Shown: in pieces, positions 9,079 through 20,134 of the stretch
How positions within the stretch are numbered: position 1 is the first letter of the stretch
How the letters are laid out: each line of letters begins with the position of its first letter
From: Candidatus Dojkabacteria bacterium
GTDB taxonomy: Bacteria; Patescibacteria; Dojkabacteria; SC72
Direction of reading: 5' to 3'
Length of the DNA: 64,000 bases
Assembly: GCA_023229785.1 (NCBI GenBank)
Contig: JALNYV010000002.1
Location: 1 to 64,000, forward strand
Notes under the pieces: generated by a model
The model's database searches: none
Seen by the model: the letters and a program-made list of their open reading frames with translations, nothing else
Told to the model about the DNA's origin: nothing
Translations under genes and position numbers: made by a program

Positions 9079-10178
9079 TATTCTGCCCTAATGTATAAGT
9101 CAAAGTTTTCATTATCTATCTGTTCTGGAAGTAAAAACTCTGATGATTCGTTATAAGTATATTTATCGCAAGTTTTTAGAACTCCACCAGCTCCACCATA
9201 AACAAATAATCCATTACCATAGGTTAATGAATATATTACTGAAGTAGTTCCAGAGGTTCTTGTAGTCCAATTTATAGCATCTGTTGATGTTCCTAATACT
9301 CCACCTGCTCCAGAATATATAAATATATTATTATTATCATAATATAATGAATATATTGCTGAAGTAGTTCCAGAGGTTCTTGTAGTCCAATTTATAGCAT
9401 CTGTTGATGTGTGAAATGCGCCTATATTATCACTATATATAAAAGTATTGTTACCATATACTAATGAATATAATGCATAGTTAATAAATAATGTACTAAT
9501 AGTCCAATTTGTAGCATTTGTTGATGTCCCTAAATATTGAACACTTCCAGTCCAACTAATAAAATTATATAATCCATTACCATAAGTTAAATCAGTTATA
9601 GATCCAGTAATTCCAGAAACGGTTGTTACCCAATTTTCACCATTAGTTGATGTTCCAGTTACACCACCATCTCCACCAAATAAATATATACCATTCTCAT
9701 AGACTATACTACGAATTATTTGTACTTCACCTGATGTTCTTGTAGTCCAACTAATAGCATCTGTAGAAGTCTTTAAAACTCCACCAGCTCCACCATATAA
9801 GAAGATATTATTACCATAGGTTAATGCATATATAATTGAAGTAGTTCCAGAGGTTCTCGTAGTCCAGTTTATAGTATCTGTAGAAGTCTTTAAAACTCCA
9901 CCAGCACCAGCATAAGCATATGTATTATTACCATAGGTTAATGTATAAATTACTGAAGTAGTCTCGGAGGTTCTTGTAGTCCAATTATCAAAATTAGTAT
10001 CTCTTATCAATCCAATCTTGTTGTATAAAGATGGATAATGATCTTGACTAACTATACCACCATCACATTTCAAATAACCATCTGATATAAACTTTGAAGC
10101 ATTTAGTGGTACTACAGGAACTACTTCACCTATCTTTGTTGATTCTTGGATGTTTGAGAAATCGCTAATTTTACTCAT
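9078..10178 (-). CDS. Beta-propeller tail fiber with split tail-collar domain (paralog 3)
   Basis: 366 aa from the ATG at 10178, which overlaps the upstream TAA (TAATG) as in the other members; a GTG at 10193 would add five residues. Collar start GYLKCDGGIVSQDHYPSLYN, blades with TSTDAINWTTRTSGTTSII, collar end EFLLPEQIDNENF...YIRAE. Long DNA stretches are shared with paralog 1, so recombination between them is plausible. Confidence 0.75.
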   Translation of the reverse strand: MSKISDFSNIQESTKIGEVVPVVPLNASKFISDGYLKCDGGIVSQDHYPSLYNKIGLIRDTNFDNWTTRTSETTSVIYTLTYGNNTYAYAGAGGVLKTSTDTINWTTRTSGTTSIIYALTYGNNIFLYGGAGGVLKTSTDAISWTTRTSGEVQIIRSIVYENGIYLFGGDGGVTGTSTNGENWVTTVSGITGSITDLTYGNGLYNFISWTGSVQYLGTSTNATNWTISTLFINYALYSLVYGNNTFIYSDNIGAFHTSTDAINWTTRTSGTTSAIYSLYYDNNNIFIYSGAGGVLGTSTDAINWTTRTSGTTSVIYSLTYGNGLFVYGGAGGVLKTCDKYTYNESSEFLLPEQIDNENFDLYIRAE

Positions 10179-11482
10179 TAGTTTATTATCCACCCCTCAG
10201 TTAATCCGGAGTATATTAAATCAAATCCAACATCTAAAGTATCTATATTTAAATTTTCATAAGATCCCATGATTTTTTGATAACCTGATGTACCTAATAC
10301 TTCATTACCACCATAAATATATATTCCATTACCATAAATTAATGCCTCTATAGTAGAAGTAGTTCCAGAAGTTCTTGGAGTCCAATCTATAACATTTGTG
10401 GAAGTTCCTAACGCTCCATTATATCCTCCATAAATATATATTCCATTCCCATAAGTTAATTGGTATATACTCAAAGCAGTCCCAGAAGTTCTTGGAGTCC
10501 AATCTATAGTATCAAAGGAACTACTTATCATTCCACCACTCCCACAGTAAACGAAAAATCCGTTACCATAAGTTATTCCATATATAGCAGAAGTAGTTCC
10601 AGAAGTTCTTGGAGTCCAATTTATTGCATTTGTTGAAACGCTTAGAACTCCCCCATGACCACCGTAAATATATAATCCATTACCATAAGTCGCTGTTCTT
10701 ATACTCGAAGCAGTCCCAGAGGTTCTTGGAGTCCAATTTATAAAATCTGTTGAAGTTTCTAATACTCCACCAAATCCAGCATAGACGTATAATCCATTAA
10801 CATAATCTAATACATATATACTTGAAGTAGTTCCAGAGGTTCTTGTAGTCCAATCTATAGCATTTGTAGAAGATCCTAAAATTCCAAAATGACCACCATA
10901 AACATATATATTATTAATATAATTTACTACATATATACTTGAAGTAGTTCCAGAGGTTCTTGGAGTCCAATCTATAGCATTTGTAGAAGATCCTAAAATT
11001 CCAAAATGACCACCATATAAATATATACCATTACCATAAGTTAGTGAATATATAGATGGAGAGTTTACTGTATTCCAATCATCAAGATTAGGATCAGACA
11101 CTAGATTACGTATGATTTTACTATTAATATATCCTGAACGATTAGAAACTCCTATAACATCATCAACATCAGGATCTAAAGGTAATGTAAGGTCGATATT
11201 AGCAGTTAATACATAAAGATTTCCTGCAACTGCTATGGTATTTGCACTAATTAATGAAGTTTTAAGTCCTACACCACCTATAGAACCCCATTGATCCGTA
11301 TAACCTTCAAACTCATTAGTCTCAGAGTTGAATCTGAGTTGTCCTGAAGTGCCTATAGGTCTTTCAGATATAGATCCTACAGGTAATTGAATGTGTGATG
11401 TTCCTATGAATGTTGCTGAGTTTAAGTTTTGAAGATTCTTATCATCATCAACAACTATTATATTTGATACTTTAATTGCCAT
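10178..11482 (-). CDS. Beta-propeller tail fiber in a different scaffold (paralog 4)
   Basis: 434 aa. N-terminus MAIKVSNIIVVDDDKNLQNL, then the fiber motif RPIGTSGQLRFNSETNEFEG and YVLTANIDLTLPLDPDVDD, which normally leads into a domain ending IMG...GWII. Here the sequence breaks at SNRSGYINSKIIRN, a propeller with TSTNAIDWTPRTSGTTSSI units follows, and the missing end (YQKIMGSYENLNIDTLDVGF...GWIIN) comes last. The same kind of propeller is therefore inserted in a scaffold unrelated to the collar domain. Confidence 0.75.
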   Translation of the reverse strand: MAIKVSNIIVVDDDKNLQNLNSATFIGTSHIQLPVGSISERPIGTSGQLRFNSETNEFEGYTDQWGSIGGVGLKTSLISANTIAVAGNLYVLTANIDLTLPLDPDVDDVIGVSNRSGYINSKIIRNLVSDPNLDDWNTVNSPSIYSLTYGNGIYLYGGHFGILGSSTNAIDWTPRTSGTTSSIYVVNYINNIYVYGGHFGILGSSTNAIDWTTRTSGTTSSIYVLDYVNGLYVYAGFGGVLETSTDFINWTPRTSGTASSIRTATYGNGLYIYGGHGGVLSVSTNAINWTPRTSGTTSAIYGITYGNGFFVYCGSGGMISSSFDTIDWTPRTSGTALSIYQLTYGNGIYIYGGYNGALGTSTNVIDWTPRTSGTTSTIEALIYGNGIYIYGGNEVLGTSGYQKIMGSYENLNIDTLDVGFDLIYSGLTEGWIIN

Positions 11483-11503
11483 TTTCGTTTCTCCAACTAG
11501 GCG

Positions 11504-12787
11504 TTATTTTATTATCCAACCTTGTTCTAGTCCTGTGTATATTAAATTAAACTTTGCTTCTTTATCATCAATACCTAAAGAGTCATTAATGCCCATAATA
11601 GGAGTTCTTGTTTGTAAAAGGATTCCACCTGTTGAACTACATAAGATTGATGAGTTTTGTGTACATAATGTATCAGTATACGCTAGAGAAGAATTTGGAG
11701 TTATAAATGTCCAGTTAATAGCGTCAGTTGATGTTCCAAATACACCAGCATTTCCACCAACAACAAATGAATTATCACTAAAATTTAAAGTAGTAAAGGT
11801 TTGAGCACCAAAATCTATTAGACTCCAATTTACGACATTAGTTGATGTAGCAATCACACCACCACCAACAGCATATACGTATTTGTTATTTCCGTAAACT
11901 AATCCTTGTATTGCTGCTGAAGTCCCTGAAACTCCTGATGTGTACGAAGTCCAGTTAATAACATCAGTTGATGTTCCTAAACCTCCAATACCATTACCAT
12001 ATAAATAAATACCATTTCCATAAGTTAATGAGTATATAATAGCAGTAGTTCCTGAAGTTCTAATTTGCCAATTTATAGAATCAGTCGATGATCTCAAAGA
12101 TCCTGCTGCTCCACCAAACACATAGAGTCCATCAGCATATATTATATCTCTTATAATACCAGGAATAGTTGAACGCTGTTCCCAATTATGAGTATCAGTT
12201 GATGTTGCAAGTGTTCCTAAACCACCATAAAGATATATTCCATTACCATAACATAAACTATAAAGATCTGTGGTTGTGTCATTTATTATATCCCAATTTG
12301 TAGCATCTGTAGTTGTTTTAAGAACACCAGCTAATCCACAAAAAATATATTTACCATTACCATATGCTACAGATTGAAGATTTTCTGATATCTCTGTATT
12401 TAACACAGTAAATTCAGGTATTTTGCTATTTGTATATCCTGATCTATTAGAAACACCTATAATATCATCAACATCAGGATCTAAAGGTAATGTAAGGTCA
12501 ACGTTAGCAGTTAACACATAAAGTTTACCAGAGACTGCTACAGTATTTGCACTAACTAATGAAGTCTTTAGACCACTACCACCAATAGAACCCCATTGAT
12601 CTGTATAACCCTCAAATTCATTAATCTCTGAATTATATCTAAGTTTACCCTGAGTTCCTATAGGTCTTTCAGAAATATTTCCAGTAGGCAATTTAACATG
12701 AGATGAACCTACAAATATTGCAGAGTTTAAATTCTGAAGATTCTTATCATTATCAACAACAATTATATTTGATACTTTAATTGACAT
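11504..12787 (-). CDS. Beta-propeller tail fiber, same scaffold as paralog 4 (paralog 5)
   Basis: 427 aa. The N-terminal 130 residues are almost the same as paralog 4, the end is PIMGINDSLGIDDKEAKFNL...GWIIK, but the propeller is more divergent (TSTDSINWQIRTSGTTAII, TSTNVVNWSLIDFGAQTFT). This looks like the older member of the set. The start overlaps the upstream S74 fiber gene end by 11 nt. Confidence 0.75.
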   Translation of the reverse strand: MSIKVSNIIVVDNDKNLQNLNSAIFVGSSHVKLPTGNISERPIGTQGKLRYNSEINEFEGYTDQWGSIGGSGLKTSLVSANTVAVSGKLYVLTANVDLTLPLDPDVDDIIGVSNRSGYTNSKIPEFTVLNTEISENLQSVAYGNGKYIFCGLAGVLKTTTDATNWDIINDTTTDLYSLCYGNGIYLYGGLGTLATSTDTHNWEQRSTIPGIIRDIIYADGLYVFGGAAGSLRSSTDSINWQIRTSGTTAIIYSLTYGNGIYLYGNGIGGLGTSTDVINWTSYTSGVSGTSAAIQGLVYGNNKYVYAVGGGVIATSTNVVNWSLIDFGAQTFTTLNFSDNSFVVGGNAGVFGTSTDAINWTFITPNSSLAYTDTLCTQNSSILCSSTGGILLQTRTPIMGINDSLGIDDKEAKFNLIYTGLEQGWIIK

Positions 12788-13841
12788 AATACTTCTCTAA
12801 TAAACTTAATCGACTATTTAGATCTTTAACAGCATTTATTAAGAAAGCTATAAGACCAATATAGTTTACAGTTTTAATATCTCTACCTTCAACTAGGTCT
12901 GGTAATATTTGTTCCAACTCTTGAGCTATAATACCGTATGACTTTCTTCCATTATCTTTCCAATTAAAACTAACTCCGTTAATCTTATTTAGTATATCTA
13001 TAGAATTTGTTATCTCTTGTATATTATTTTTAAGATTTATATCTGAGAATGTATTAAGTACAGGAATTGTTAAGGTTCCTGATAATGGATTAAATAATAA
13101 CTTAGAAGATGATACACCCACTTCTAAGAGTACTCCAGAACTGTTAGAAGTAAATGTAACATATCTTTCAGCATCTAGAGAGTTATAATCTGTAATTGAC
13201 AAGAAATCTATAGAGTTTGCTATCTCATATACTGTATTAACTGTATTATATGCACCATTAGCTTTATCAAATGATCCATTAGCTTTATCAAATGCACTAT
13301 TAGCATGAGTAAATGCTGAGTTTGATCTAGAGAATACTATATTTGATGTATTAAATGCTCCGTTAGCTTGACCAAATGCTGCGTTAGCTCTGAGATATGC
13401 AGCATTTGCTTGTCCATATCCACTATTAGCAGTATTATAAGATAGATTTGATCTTGTGTATGATGCATTAGCTTGACCAAAAGCAGATGTTGCTAATACT
13501 AAAACAGTATTAGCAACATTATATGAAGAACCGACGTATGCAAAAATATTATTTGATGTAGTATTTACTGAGTTTGAATACATATTTACAGAGTTTGATG
13601 TCATGTAAACTATGGATGATACAGTATTTACAGTATTTGATATATTTGCAACGTTATTAGATGTTGAGAGAACTAAAGTAGTCTTAGAGTTTACAGAGTT
13701 TGATGTCATGTAAACATTATTAGCTGTTATATAAGTAGAATTTGCAGTATTTTCTACAAGATTCCATTTCTCAATTAATGCTTGTGTACCAGCTAACCAT
13801 TGACCAAAAGTATTACCAGTTGTTATCTGTGAAATTGACAT
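12777..13841 (-). CDS. Tail fiber with C-terminal S74 intramolecular chaperone
   Basis: 354 aa. The N-terminus TTGNTFGQWLAGTQALIEKW is a common fiber attachment motif. Residues about 30-215 are an Ala/Asn/Ser heptad-like repeat (ANAAFGQANGAFNTSN) typical of shafts. Residues 266-354 are a Peptidase_S74 domain (SDINLKNNIQ, GVSFNW, YGIIAQELEQILPDLVEG). Ser266 and Lys271 match the Ser-Lys pair used for self-cleavage after trimer assembly in this family. Confidence 0.85.
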   Translation of the reverse strand: MSISQITTGNTFGQWLAGTQALIEKWNLVENTANSTYITANNVYMTSNSVNSKTTLVLSTSNNVANISNTVNTVSSIVYMTSNSVNMYSNSVNTTSNNIFAYVGSSYNVANTVLVLATSAFGQANASYTRSNLSYNTANSGYGQANAAYLRANAAFGQANGAFNTSNIVFSRSNSAFTHANSAFDKANGSFDKANGAYNTVNTVYEIANSIDFLSITDYNSLDAERYVTFTSNSSGVLLEVGVSSSKLLFNPLSGTLTIPVLNTFSDINLKNNIQEITNSIDILNKINGVSFNWKDNGRKSYGIIAQELEQILPDLVEGRDIKTVNYIGLIAFLINAVKDLNSRLSLLEKYYVN

Positions 13842-14063
13842 TTATTTCCCTTGTTTGTTTAGTAGCTGCATAAGCATGGTTTTTATATCTGAAATATCAC
13901 TCTCTAATTTTTCAATTTTATTAGAGTTTTCTATAAGATTCTTTAAGAACTTCTTTTTATTTCTATGTTCTATAAGAGATTGGTCATCAATATTTAGAAT
14001 CGCTTTTGATTCTAAATCTCTAACCAATCCCTTATGTTCTTTAACTATTGCAACCTTAATCAT
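13842..14063 (-). CDS. Small coiled-coil protein
   Basis: 73 aa, highly charged. The C-terminal half (FLKNLIENSNKIEKLESDIS through TMLMQLLNKQ) is a predicted coiled coil. Start overlaps the end of the 2023-aa gene (ATGATTAA) and the stop abuts the S74 fiber gene. Probably a minor tail component or connector; no family recognised. Confidence 0.5.
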   Translation of the reverse strand: MIKVAIVKEHKGLVRDLESKAILNIDDQSLIEHRNKKKFLKNLIENSNKIEKLESDISDIKTMLMQLLNKQGK

Positions 14064-17000
14064 CTAAAGCTATTACTCTTAAATCTCTTAATTGTGGAAC
14101 TTTAGTACTATCATTAGAGTACATTAAGATCTTAATTGCAAAGATCTTAAATCTATCTCCAGAAGGTAATGCAGTATCTCCAGGTGTCTTATATTTATAT
14201 TCAACATAACCAGTAACAGAAGGATTACCTGAAGACTCTAGGGCCATCTCATACCAAGGTTCAAACTCAAAAGATAAAGAAGTAATTGGAGCGACCTTAT
14301 AATACATCTTAATGCTAGTTCCAGATGGTATATTAGCTAAGATATAAGCTTTAAGGTCTGAAGACTCAAATCCAGGAGCTAAAGTTACTTTTCTAGTGAT
14401 GTATCTAGCAACTCCATTTCCGCCTGTTGCTGCTCTTTCATTAGCAACTAATACCGTAGCAGGAACTGAAGCCCCTCCACCCGATACAATAGCTTCTACT
14501 GTCCCTGTGTATCCTGATCCTGATTCAGTAACTACTATGCTAATCCCACCTGTATTTGGATTATACTCTCCAAATACAGAAGCTGGTGTAGTGTTGGTTC
14601 CAGTAATAGTTATATCTGCATTGGAACTATATCCAACACCATAACTTGTAATTTGGAAATCCTGAATAGATAATCCACCATCATTAATAGTATTCTGAAC
14701 CATTACTGTAGATAGTCTAGCCAAATCAACAACAGGAGTAATATTAGTATCATTAGTTGTTATGTCGAACTTAAACTTTAAGTCTGATCCTTGACCAACT
14801 CTAATCTTTCTTCTAGAAGGTAGATTTACATTTGAACCTAATTGATAAGGTGTAAAGTTAGTATCAAGATTGTTATTTAAATCTGTTGTCTTAAAATAGT
14901 ATTCAATATTAGTATCAGCGAAGTTTAGAGTCTCACCATCTGCAAAGAACATATCAAATTCTTCATCGCCTGTAGAAGAAAACTTAGAGTTTAAAGTTAT
15001 TTCACCTTTCTTTGATGTGTCAAAAACACATTTATTAATCTTAAATTTAATATCTTCTTCTTGAATTGGAGTCCAGGTTGAAGAGTTTTGAGATTTAAAC
15101 ATAGATCCAATAGCAGGTTGTTCAGTTATTCTTGTTGTTGGATCATTTAACATAAAATCACCAATTCTCGCAGAGTATATTGTGTATTCATCTGTGTTAC
15201 ACTTAACAACTATAGCATATTCACCAGAAGCTAGATATACTGGAGAAATGAACTTAAAGTTTGTTGCAGTATTACCATCAGTTGAAGTTAATACATTATC
15301 AGACTGTAGTGTAACTTCACTGAAAGGTAACACATCTTTAGATGAAGGATATCCATTAACAGTAGGCCGAATCTCAGCCATTACAGGAATAACACCTGAT
15401 TTTGTTCTAAAAAATATATCAACAGAATCAACAAATACACCATTAGGGTATTGATTTTGATCTATAAAGAATGTTTGAGCTACTGGGTCAACTCTAGGTG
15501 GTGCCGCTCTAGAAGTTAAATTCCATGATGTTACAGCTATATCACTAACTCCTGTAGGAACACTTGATGTATCTTTTTCAACAACAGACCCATTTAATAT
15601 TACAGATTTTGGTCCAGTTTCACTTGCTACATTATTAGTAAATGTTAAGGTAACGCTTTTCTTTGCTCCGTTTTTAAGATTAAAATTTGAAGGAGACACT
15701 GTAAATGCTGGATCAGAAGTAGTTAATGTTACATCTCCAGAGAAATTAGTTGATGTTCCACCTAATAATGTAACGTTAACTGCTACACTTGTGACCTTCT
15801 GAGATGCATTAGGGTTTCTAATATATGTTGATGCAGCAATATTAGATAAGACTAATTCATATGTAATAGGACCAACTATAGGTTGAGGTATTGATATATC
15901 AGATTCATTAGGACATACTACACTACATCTCCAAGCAGTTCCTCTTATCGGAGCTTCTATCTTTAAAGTTGCTGTTGTTGGGTATGCTTTTGTCTTATTA
16001 AATCTTAATTGTCCATCTCCGTCACCTATAACGTTTGGGTGTCCAAATATATTCAATGCTTTATTATACCACCAAGAACCAACGAAACCAGTAGTATATT
16101 CAATACCATCCCAAGTTATAGTATATCTGTTTGGAATTCTTAGTAAACGCCATAACCACCATGAGGTCCATAGATGTGTTGATGTATGGTTAATTCCACA
16201 TGGACCTACAGCTTCTCCAAAGTCTATAGTCTTAATAAATGTTCCTACTGTACCACCTTCACTAATTGTAGTATTACATGAAGCACCTCTTACAGAAATA
16301 GGAGGTGGTTGAATAATTTGTGTATTAGATATAGTAGTATTAGAGTATGTGACGTTAGATGCAATACCTATAGATGTCGTGGAAATTCTTGTAGATACTA
16401 AAGTTTTTTCTGTTGATTGAGATAGTCCTAAAGCAACATATTTAGATGCAGCAAATGTAGTTGCACCTTCACCTATGATATCAGTTAACTTAAATAATCT
16501 TTCTCCTGTTCTAAATTTAATAATATCAGAATTGGGGATTAAGAAAGAACCAGCAATATTACCAAATTCATCAGTAACTAATGATACACTTTCATCTACA
16601 ACACTAACTTCAGATGATCCTACAGTAGACTCATCAACTATAATATTAACAGTATCACCAACAACGATCCTACTATTTAAAGGATTATCTATAGATGTAT
16701 TACTATTTAACACTCTAACGAAGGCACTATTTCTATCAATAGAAATAACTCTACCAGTTACATCAGGATTTGTTGACACTGTAAGAAAAGATGTATTCTT
16801 ACCTAGAGTTGTACCTACAGTAATCTTTGTTGCAGGAAAGCAATAATCAGTAACATCAATATCATCAAAGGTTGCATATAGTACAGTTTTAGGTTTTAAT
16901 CCTGTAGCTGAGAAATCAATAATTCTAGATCTAATGAAAGGAACTATTGATGTGTCAACTACTTTAGTTCCTAAGTCTTTAGTAACAGTTTGAACAGCAC

Positions 17001-20000
17001 CTGTTTTAATCTCTAAACCAAGTTGAGTTATCTTATCTTGAACTGTGGTAGTTGAATTAAATACAGAAGCTCCTGGTGTTACTATATTTTGAGACTTGTC
17101 TATTTGTGGAGTGCCATTTACTACAGTTTGCCAATCAGCCCACTTAACTCCAGATGATGCAGGATTATCCACATTATCAGCTAGAACTGTATATACATCA
17201 TTTTCACCGTTAAGATTTACTGTAACATCTGGTTTTGTGAAAGTATCTACCCAATTATCAGATGGAGGATTAAGTGAAACAAATCCATTCCAAGTGAATA
17301 TATTATATGGATTTAGGTTAACGAATGTGGATGCTAATCCTTGACTAACTAAAGTTTCAGTTGTATAATTAAGAGTTACAAGATCACCATTTTTAGCGTA
17401 ATCAACACCTGAATCAAATTGAAAGGTATGTGATGTTGAAGAGAATGGAGGTCTTAGAATCTTTTCATTATAATCAATAGAGCAGTGATAATCAGGATTT
17501 GTAACATCGCCTACTGAATGTCCAGCAAATGAGTCAACTAAAATTCCATTCTTAAACCTTTCTATAGTAGGAATATCTGAAGGTATAGTTTCATCTTTAG
17601 CTTGCTTTTCTAGTAATGAAAGTGCTGTATAATACTCTAGTTTTTCTACTCTCTTTTCAATTCTTCCAATATCTCTCATTGTATACCTTTTGTTTTCAAT
17701 AAAGGTGTGTTGAATATCATCTTTTGAGAAGGTATATGCTGGAATATTAATTATATATAAATTCATAGCATCAACCATATCTGTTGGTACTGTTGGATTT
17801 ATCCCAGCAATACCCTTAACGATATGAAATTTACGTTCTTTAGTTATAACAAGTTTATCGATTCTTCCTATATAATGCTCAAAGTCACAGTATATTAGAG
17901 ATGATGGAGTTGCTAATAGATTTCCAACAACATCAGTACTATTATCTGTTCTTCGAGGTCTAAAGTCTATACAGTTCTTTAGATTATAAACGTTACCATT
18001 AGATGATTTAAAGTTTATAGCATCACTATATGATACTCCAGAGCTTGTATAAGAATCTACGTTAAAGAATCCTGATCCTGTACCAGAATGTGTGAAATAA
18101 CTAAAGTTAAAATGAATATGACTGATACTTCCATCATTAGCTGTTACTGGATCAATGTAACCAGTTTTTAACTTAACATAACCATGATCATATAAAACAT
18201 CAGTCTGACCAGTATAGAATTCATAACTGGTTGTATAATCATATTGGATACCAGTATTACTAACTGCAACAACAGAATCTAACTTATAACAATCAGATTT
18301 AAGTAAAGATATTGTGTTAGTTATAGATACAGCAGCAATATTAACTAAACCATTTGTCTGTAATAACTTAACTTTATGTTCTGCTTTAGATATAGAAATC
18401 TTAGCAACTACTGAAGTTGTAAAGTTATAGTTTCCAGTATATTGTAGTTGAATATTATTTTCATCTACAATATTAATTCTCAATCCATCATCATATTTTA
18501 ATACAGTACCAACAGTAGGTCCACCACCAGCATTGGATGATACGGTTACTATAAATCCTTCTCTAACATCAGATGCAGATAAACTTCCACTACCTATAAA
18601 GAATTGGTTAGATATTGGATTTGTTAATGTTGCATTTGTGAATGAACCATTAGAAGCAAATGTAACTGATGTGAATCTTTTGATCGTTTCATAGCTAGTA
18701 TCTGATTCTGTATCTAATATTAATGTTTTTATATTATCTTTAGGAATTTCTAAGATATAACTGGAACTTTCATTACCAAGAACTGTAACATTTGATGTAT
18801 ATGAAGCTGTTGATACATTAGATTGGAACCCTAGAGTATTATTAGCAAAACATCTAACATTAGCTATAGAGGATTCTGCATTTATATTTAAATTATCAAC
18901 AAAAAGTTTATATAATGTATTGGCACCATCAAATGTTTCATAGTCAACGAATCGAACTGTACAATTTCCAATAACTCCTGATGTAGTTACTAAACTACTA
19001 TATAAGTTAACTACCTTATTTCCAGTGTAGTCTATATCACCCTTCATAGAGTTAACTATGAAGTAGTTACCATAATTAACATATACGGGAAAATTACTTT
19101 CTTCTATAGTTTCTCTAGATTTTGGTAAGTCAATATATGATGGGGCAATAGTTTCAAACTCGTAACCTTTAATATAACACTTACCAGGATCGATTTGCAC
19201 AGAAAGTAATTCATCGTTACCGAAGATATGATCAGTTACTTTGATATTAAAAGCTTTTACTGTATAATCTCCAGACTCATCATAAGTTCTACGAGCAAAT
19301 GTGTCATCAATCTCAGAGTATATTGGTAGTCTAGTTAATGTTACTTGTTTACCATCAACAATTCTAGTTAATTCTATAAAGTTTGTGTTATTTACTTGTT
19401 GTTCATCGACACTAGAAGGGTCATAAGGAAATGATATTAACTCTAGGTATATTCCATATCTATCGGCACCTGGAGCAGAATAATTATAAGATCCTAGTGC
19501 TGGATCTAATAATGATGTATCTTGAACACTTGTTATGATATCTTCATTAATTTGAAGACCAACAAAGCAAGTAGCAGGAGAACCTTCAGCTATAATAATA
19601 CTCTGAGACTCACAGAAAACGAAACTACCGTTAACGAAGAACACAGAATCTTGAATGTTATAAGATGTAGCTGATCCTAGATAACCAACTTCATTAATTA
19701 CAGTAGTTGTGTATAGTTCATCGATAATAACAGTTTCACCACCTAAAAACTCATTACCATTAAATGAACTAAAGTATATTTTACTGGTAGTTTCACCGAT
19801 AACAACACTGGAGATTTTACCTATAGCTCCAGATGTTTGTCCCTCGAATGTTTTTGATTCAAAGTTAGCTGTAGTGGAAAGTCCAGTTGATAATACACTA
19901 ATATACTGAATATTGGATATAAAAGAATTCCCACCTAAGACTATAGAACCATCTTTAAATATATGATCACCGAACTTAGCAATCTGATTCTGTATCTGAG

Positions 20001-20127
20001 TTTGGATCTGTGTTAATTCTCTAGCTTGTACTGCAAATCCTGGTTTAAATAGGATTCTATGAAAACCCTTTGATTCACTAAAGTCATCGTAATAAGGGTT
20101 TAAATTGAAATTATATTCTGATATCAT
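14056..20127 (-). CDS. Giant baseplate/tail structural protein (DUF4815-like N-terminus)
   Basis: 2023 aa. The N-terminus (YNFNLNPYYDDFSESKGFHR, then FKPGFAVQARELTQIQTQIQ) matches the DUF4815 family of large structural proteins in marine T4-like phages. The rest is beta-rich with Ig-like stretches and no recognised enzyme. It lies directly after the gp8-like gene, where T4 has gp9/gp10, so it may combine wedge-pin and fiber-socket functions. A TATAAATA late promoter at 20200-20207 could give it its own transcript. Confidence 0.7.
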   Translation of the reverse strand: MISEYNFNLNPYYDDFSESKGFHRILFKPGFAVQARELTQIQTQIQNQIAKFGDHIFKDGSIVLGGNSFISNIQYISVLSTGLSTTANFESKTFEGQTSGAIGKISSVVIGETTSKIYFSSFNGNEFLGGETVIIDELYTTTVINEVGYLGSATSYNIQDSVFFVNGSFVFCESQSIIIAEGSPATCFVGLQINEDIITSVQDTSLLDPALGSYNYSAPGADRYGIYLELISFPYDPSSVDEQQVNNTNFIELTRIVDGKQVTLTRLPIYSEIDDTFARRTYDESGDYTVKAFNIKVTDHIFGNDELLSVQIDPGKCYIKGYEFETIAPSYIDLPKSRETIEESNFPVYVNYGNYFIVNSMKGDIDYTGNKVVNLYSSLVTTSGVIGNCTVRFVDYETFDGANTLYKLFVDNLNINAESSIANVRCFANNTLGFQSNVSTASYTSNVTVLGNESSSYILEIPKDNIKTLILDTESDTSYETIKRFTSVTFASNGSFTNATLTNPISNQFFIGSGSLSASDVREGFIVTVSSNAGGGPTVGTVLKYDDGLRINIVDENNIQLQYTGNYNFTTSVVAKISISKAEHKVKLLQTNGLVNIAAVSITNTISLLKSDCYKLDSVVAVSNTGIQYDYTTSYEFYTGQTDVLYDHGYVKLKTGYIDPVTANDGSISHIHFNFSYFTHSGTGSGFFNVDSYTSSGVSYSDAINFKSSNGNVYNLKNCIDFRPRRTDNSTDVVGNLLATPSSLIYCDFEHYIGRIDKLVITKERKFHIVKGIAGINPTVPTDMVDAMNLYIINIPAYTFSKDDIQHTFIENKRYTMRDIGRIEKRVEKLEYYTALSLLEKQAKDETIPSDIPTIERFKNGILVDSFAGHSVGDVTNPDYHCSIDYNEKILRPPFSSTSHTFQFDSGVDYAKNGDLVTLNYTTETLVSQGLASTFVNLNPYNIFTWNGFVSLNPPSDNWVDTFTKPDVTVNLNGENDVYTVLADNVDNPASSGVKWADWQTVVNGTPQIDKSQNIVTPGASVFNSTTTVQDKITQLGLEIKTGAVQTVTKDLGTKVVDTSIVPFIRSRIIDFSATGLKPKTVLYATFDDIDVTDYCFPATKITVGTTLGKNTSFLTVSTNPDVTGRVISIDRNSAFVRVLNSNTSIDNPLNSRIVVGDTVNIIVDESTVGSSEVSVVDESVSLVTDEFGNIAGSFLIPNSDIIKFRTGERLFKLTDIIGEGATTFAASKYVALGLSQSTEKTLVSTRISTTSIGIASNVTYSNTTISNTQIIQPPPISVRGASCNTTISEGGTVGTFIKTIDFGEAVGPCGINHTSTHLWTSWWLWRLLRIPNRYTITWDGIEYTTGFVGSWWYNKALNIFGHPNVIGDGDGQLRFNKTKAYPTTATLKIEAPIRGTAWRCSVVCPNESDISIPQPIVGPITYELVLSNIAASTYIRNPNASQKVTSVAVNVTLLGGTSTNFSGDVTLTTSDPAFTVSPSNFNLKNGAKKSVTLTFTNNVASETGPKSVILNGSVVEKDTSSVPTGVSDIAVTSWNLTSRAAPPRVDPVAQTFFIDQNQYPNGVFVDSVDIFFRTKSGVIPVMAEIRPTVNGYPSSKDVLPFSEVTLQSDNVLTSTDGNTATNFKFISPVYLASGEYAIVVKCNTDEYTIYSARIGDFMLNDPTTRITEQPAIGSMFKSQNSSTWTPIQEEDIKFKINKCVFDTSKKGEITLNSKFSSTGDEEFDMFFADGETLNFADTNIEYYFKTTDLNNNLDTNFTPYQLGSNVNLPSRRKIRVGQGSDLKFKFDITTNDTNITPVVDLARLSTVMVQNTINDGGLSIQDFQITSYGVGYSSNADITITGTNTTPASVFGEYNPNTGGISIVVTESGSGYTGTVEAIVSGGGASVPATVLVANERAATGGNGVARYITRKVTLAPGFESSDLKAYILANIPSGTSIKMYYKVAPITSLSFEFEPWYEMALESSGNPSVTGYVEYKYKTPGDTALPSGDRFKIFAIKILMYSNDSTKVPQLRDLRVIALDD

Positions 20128-20134
20128 GATCTTC

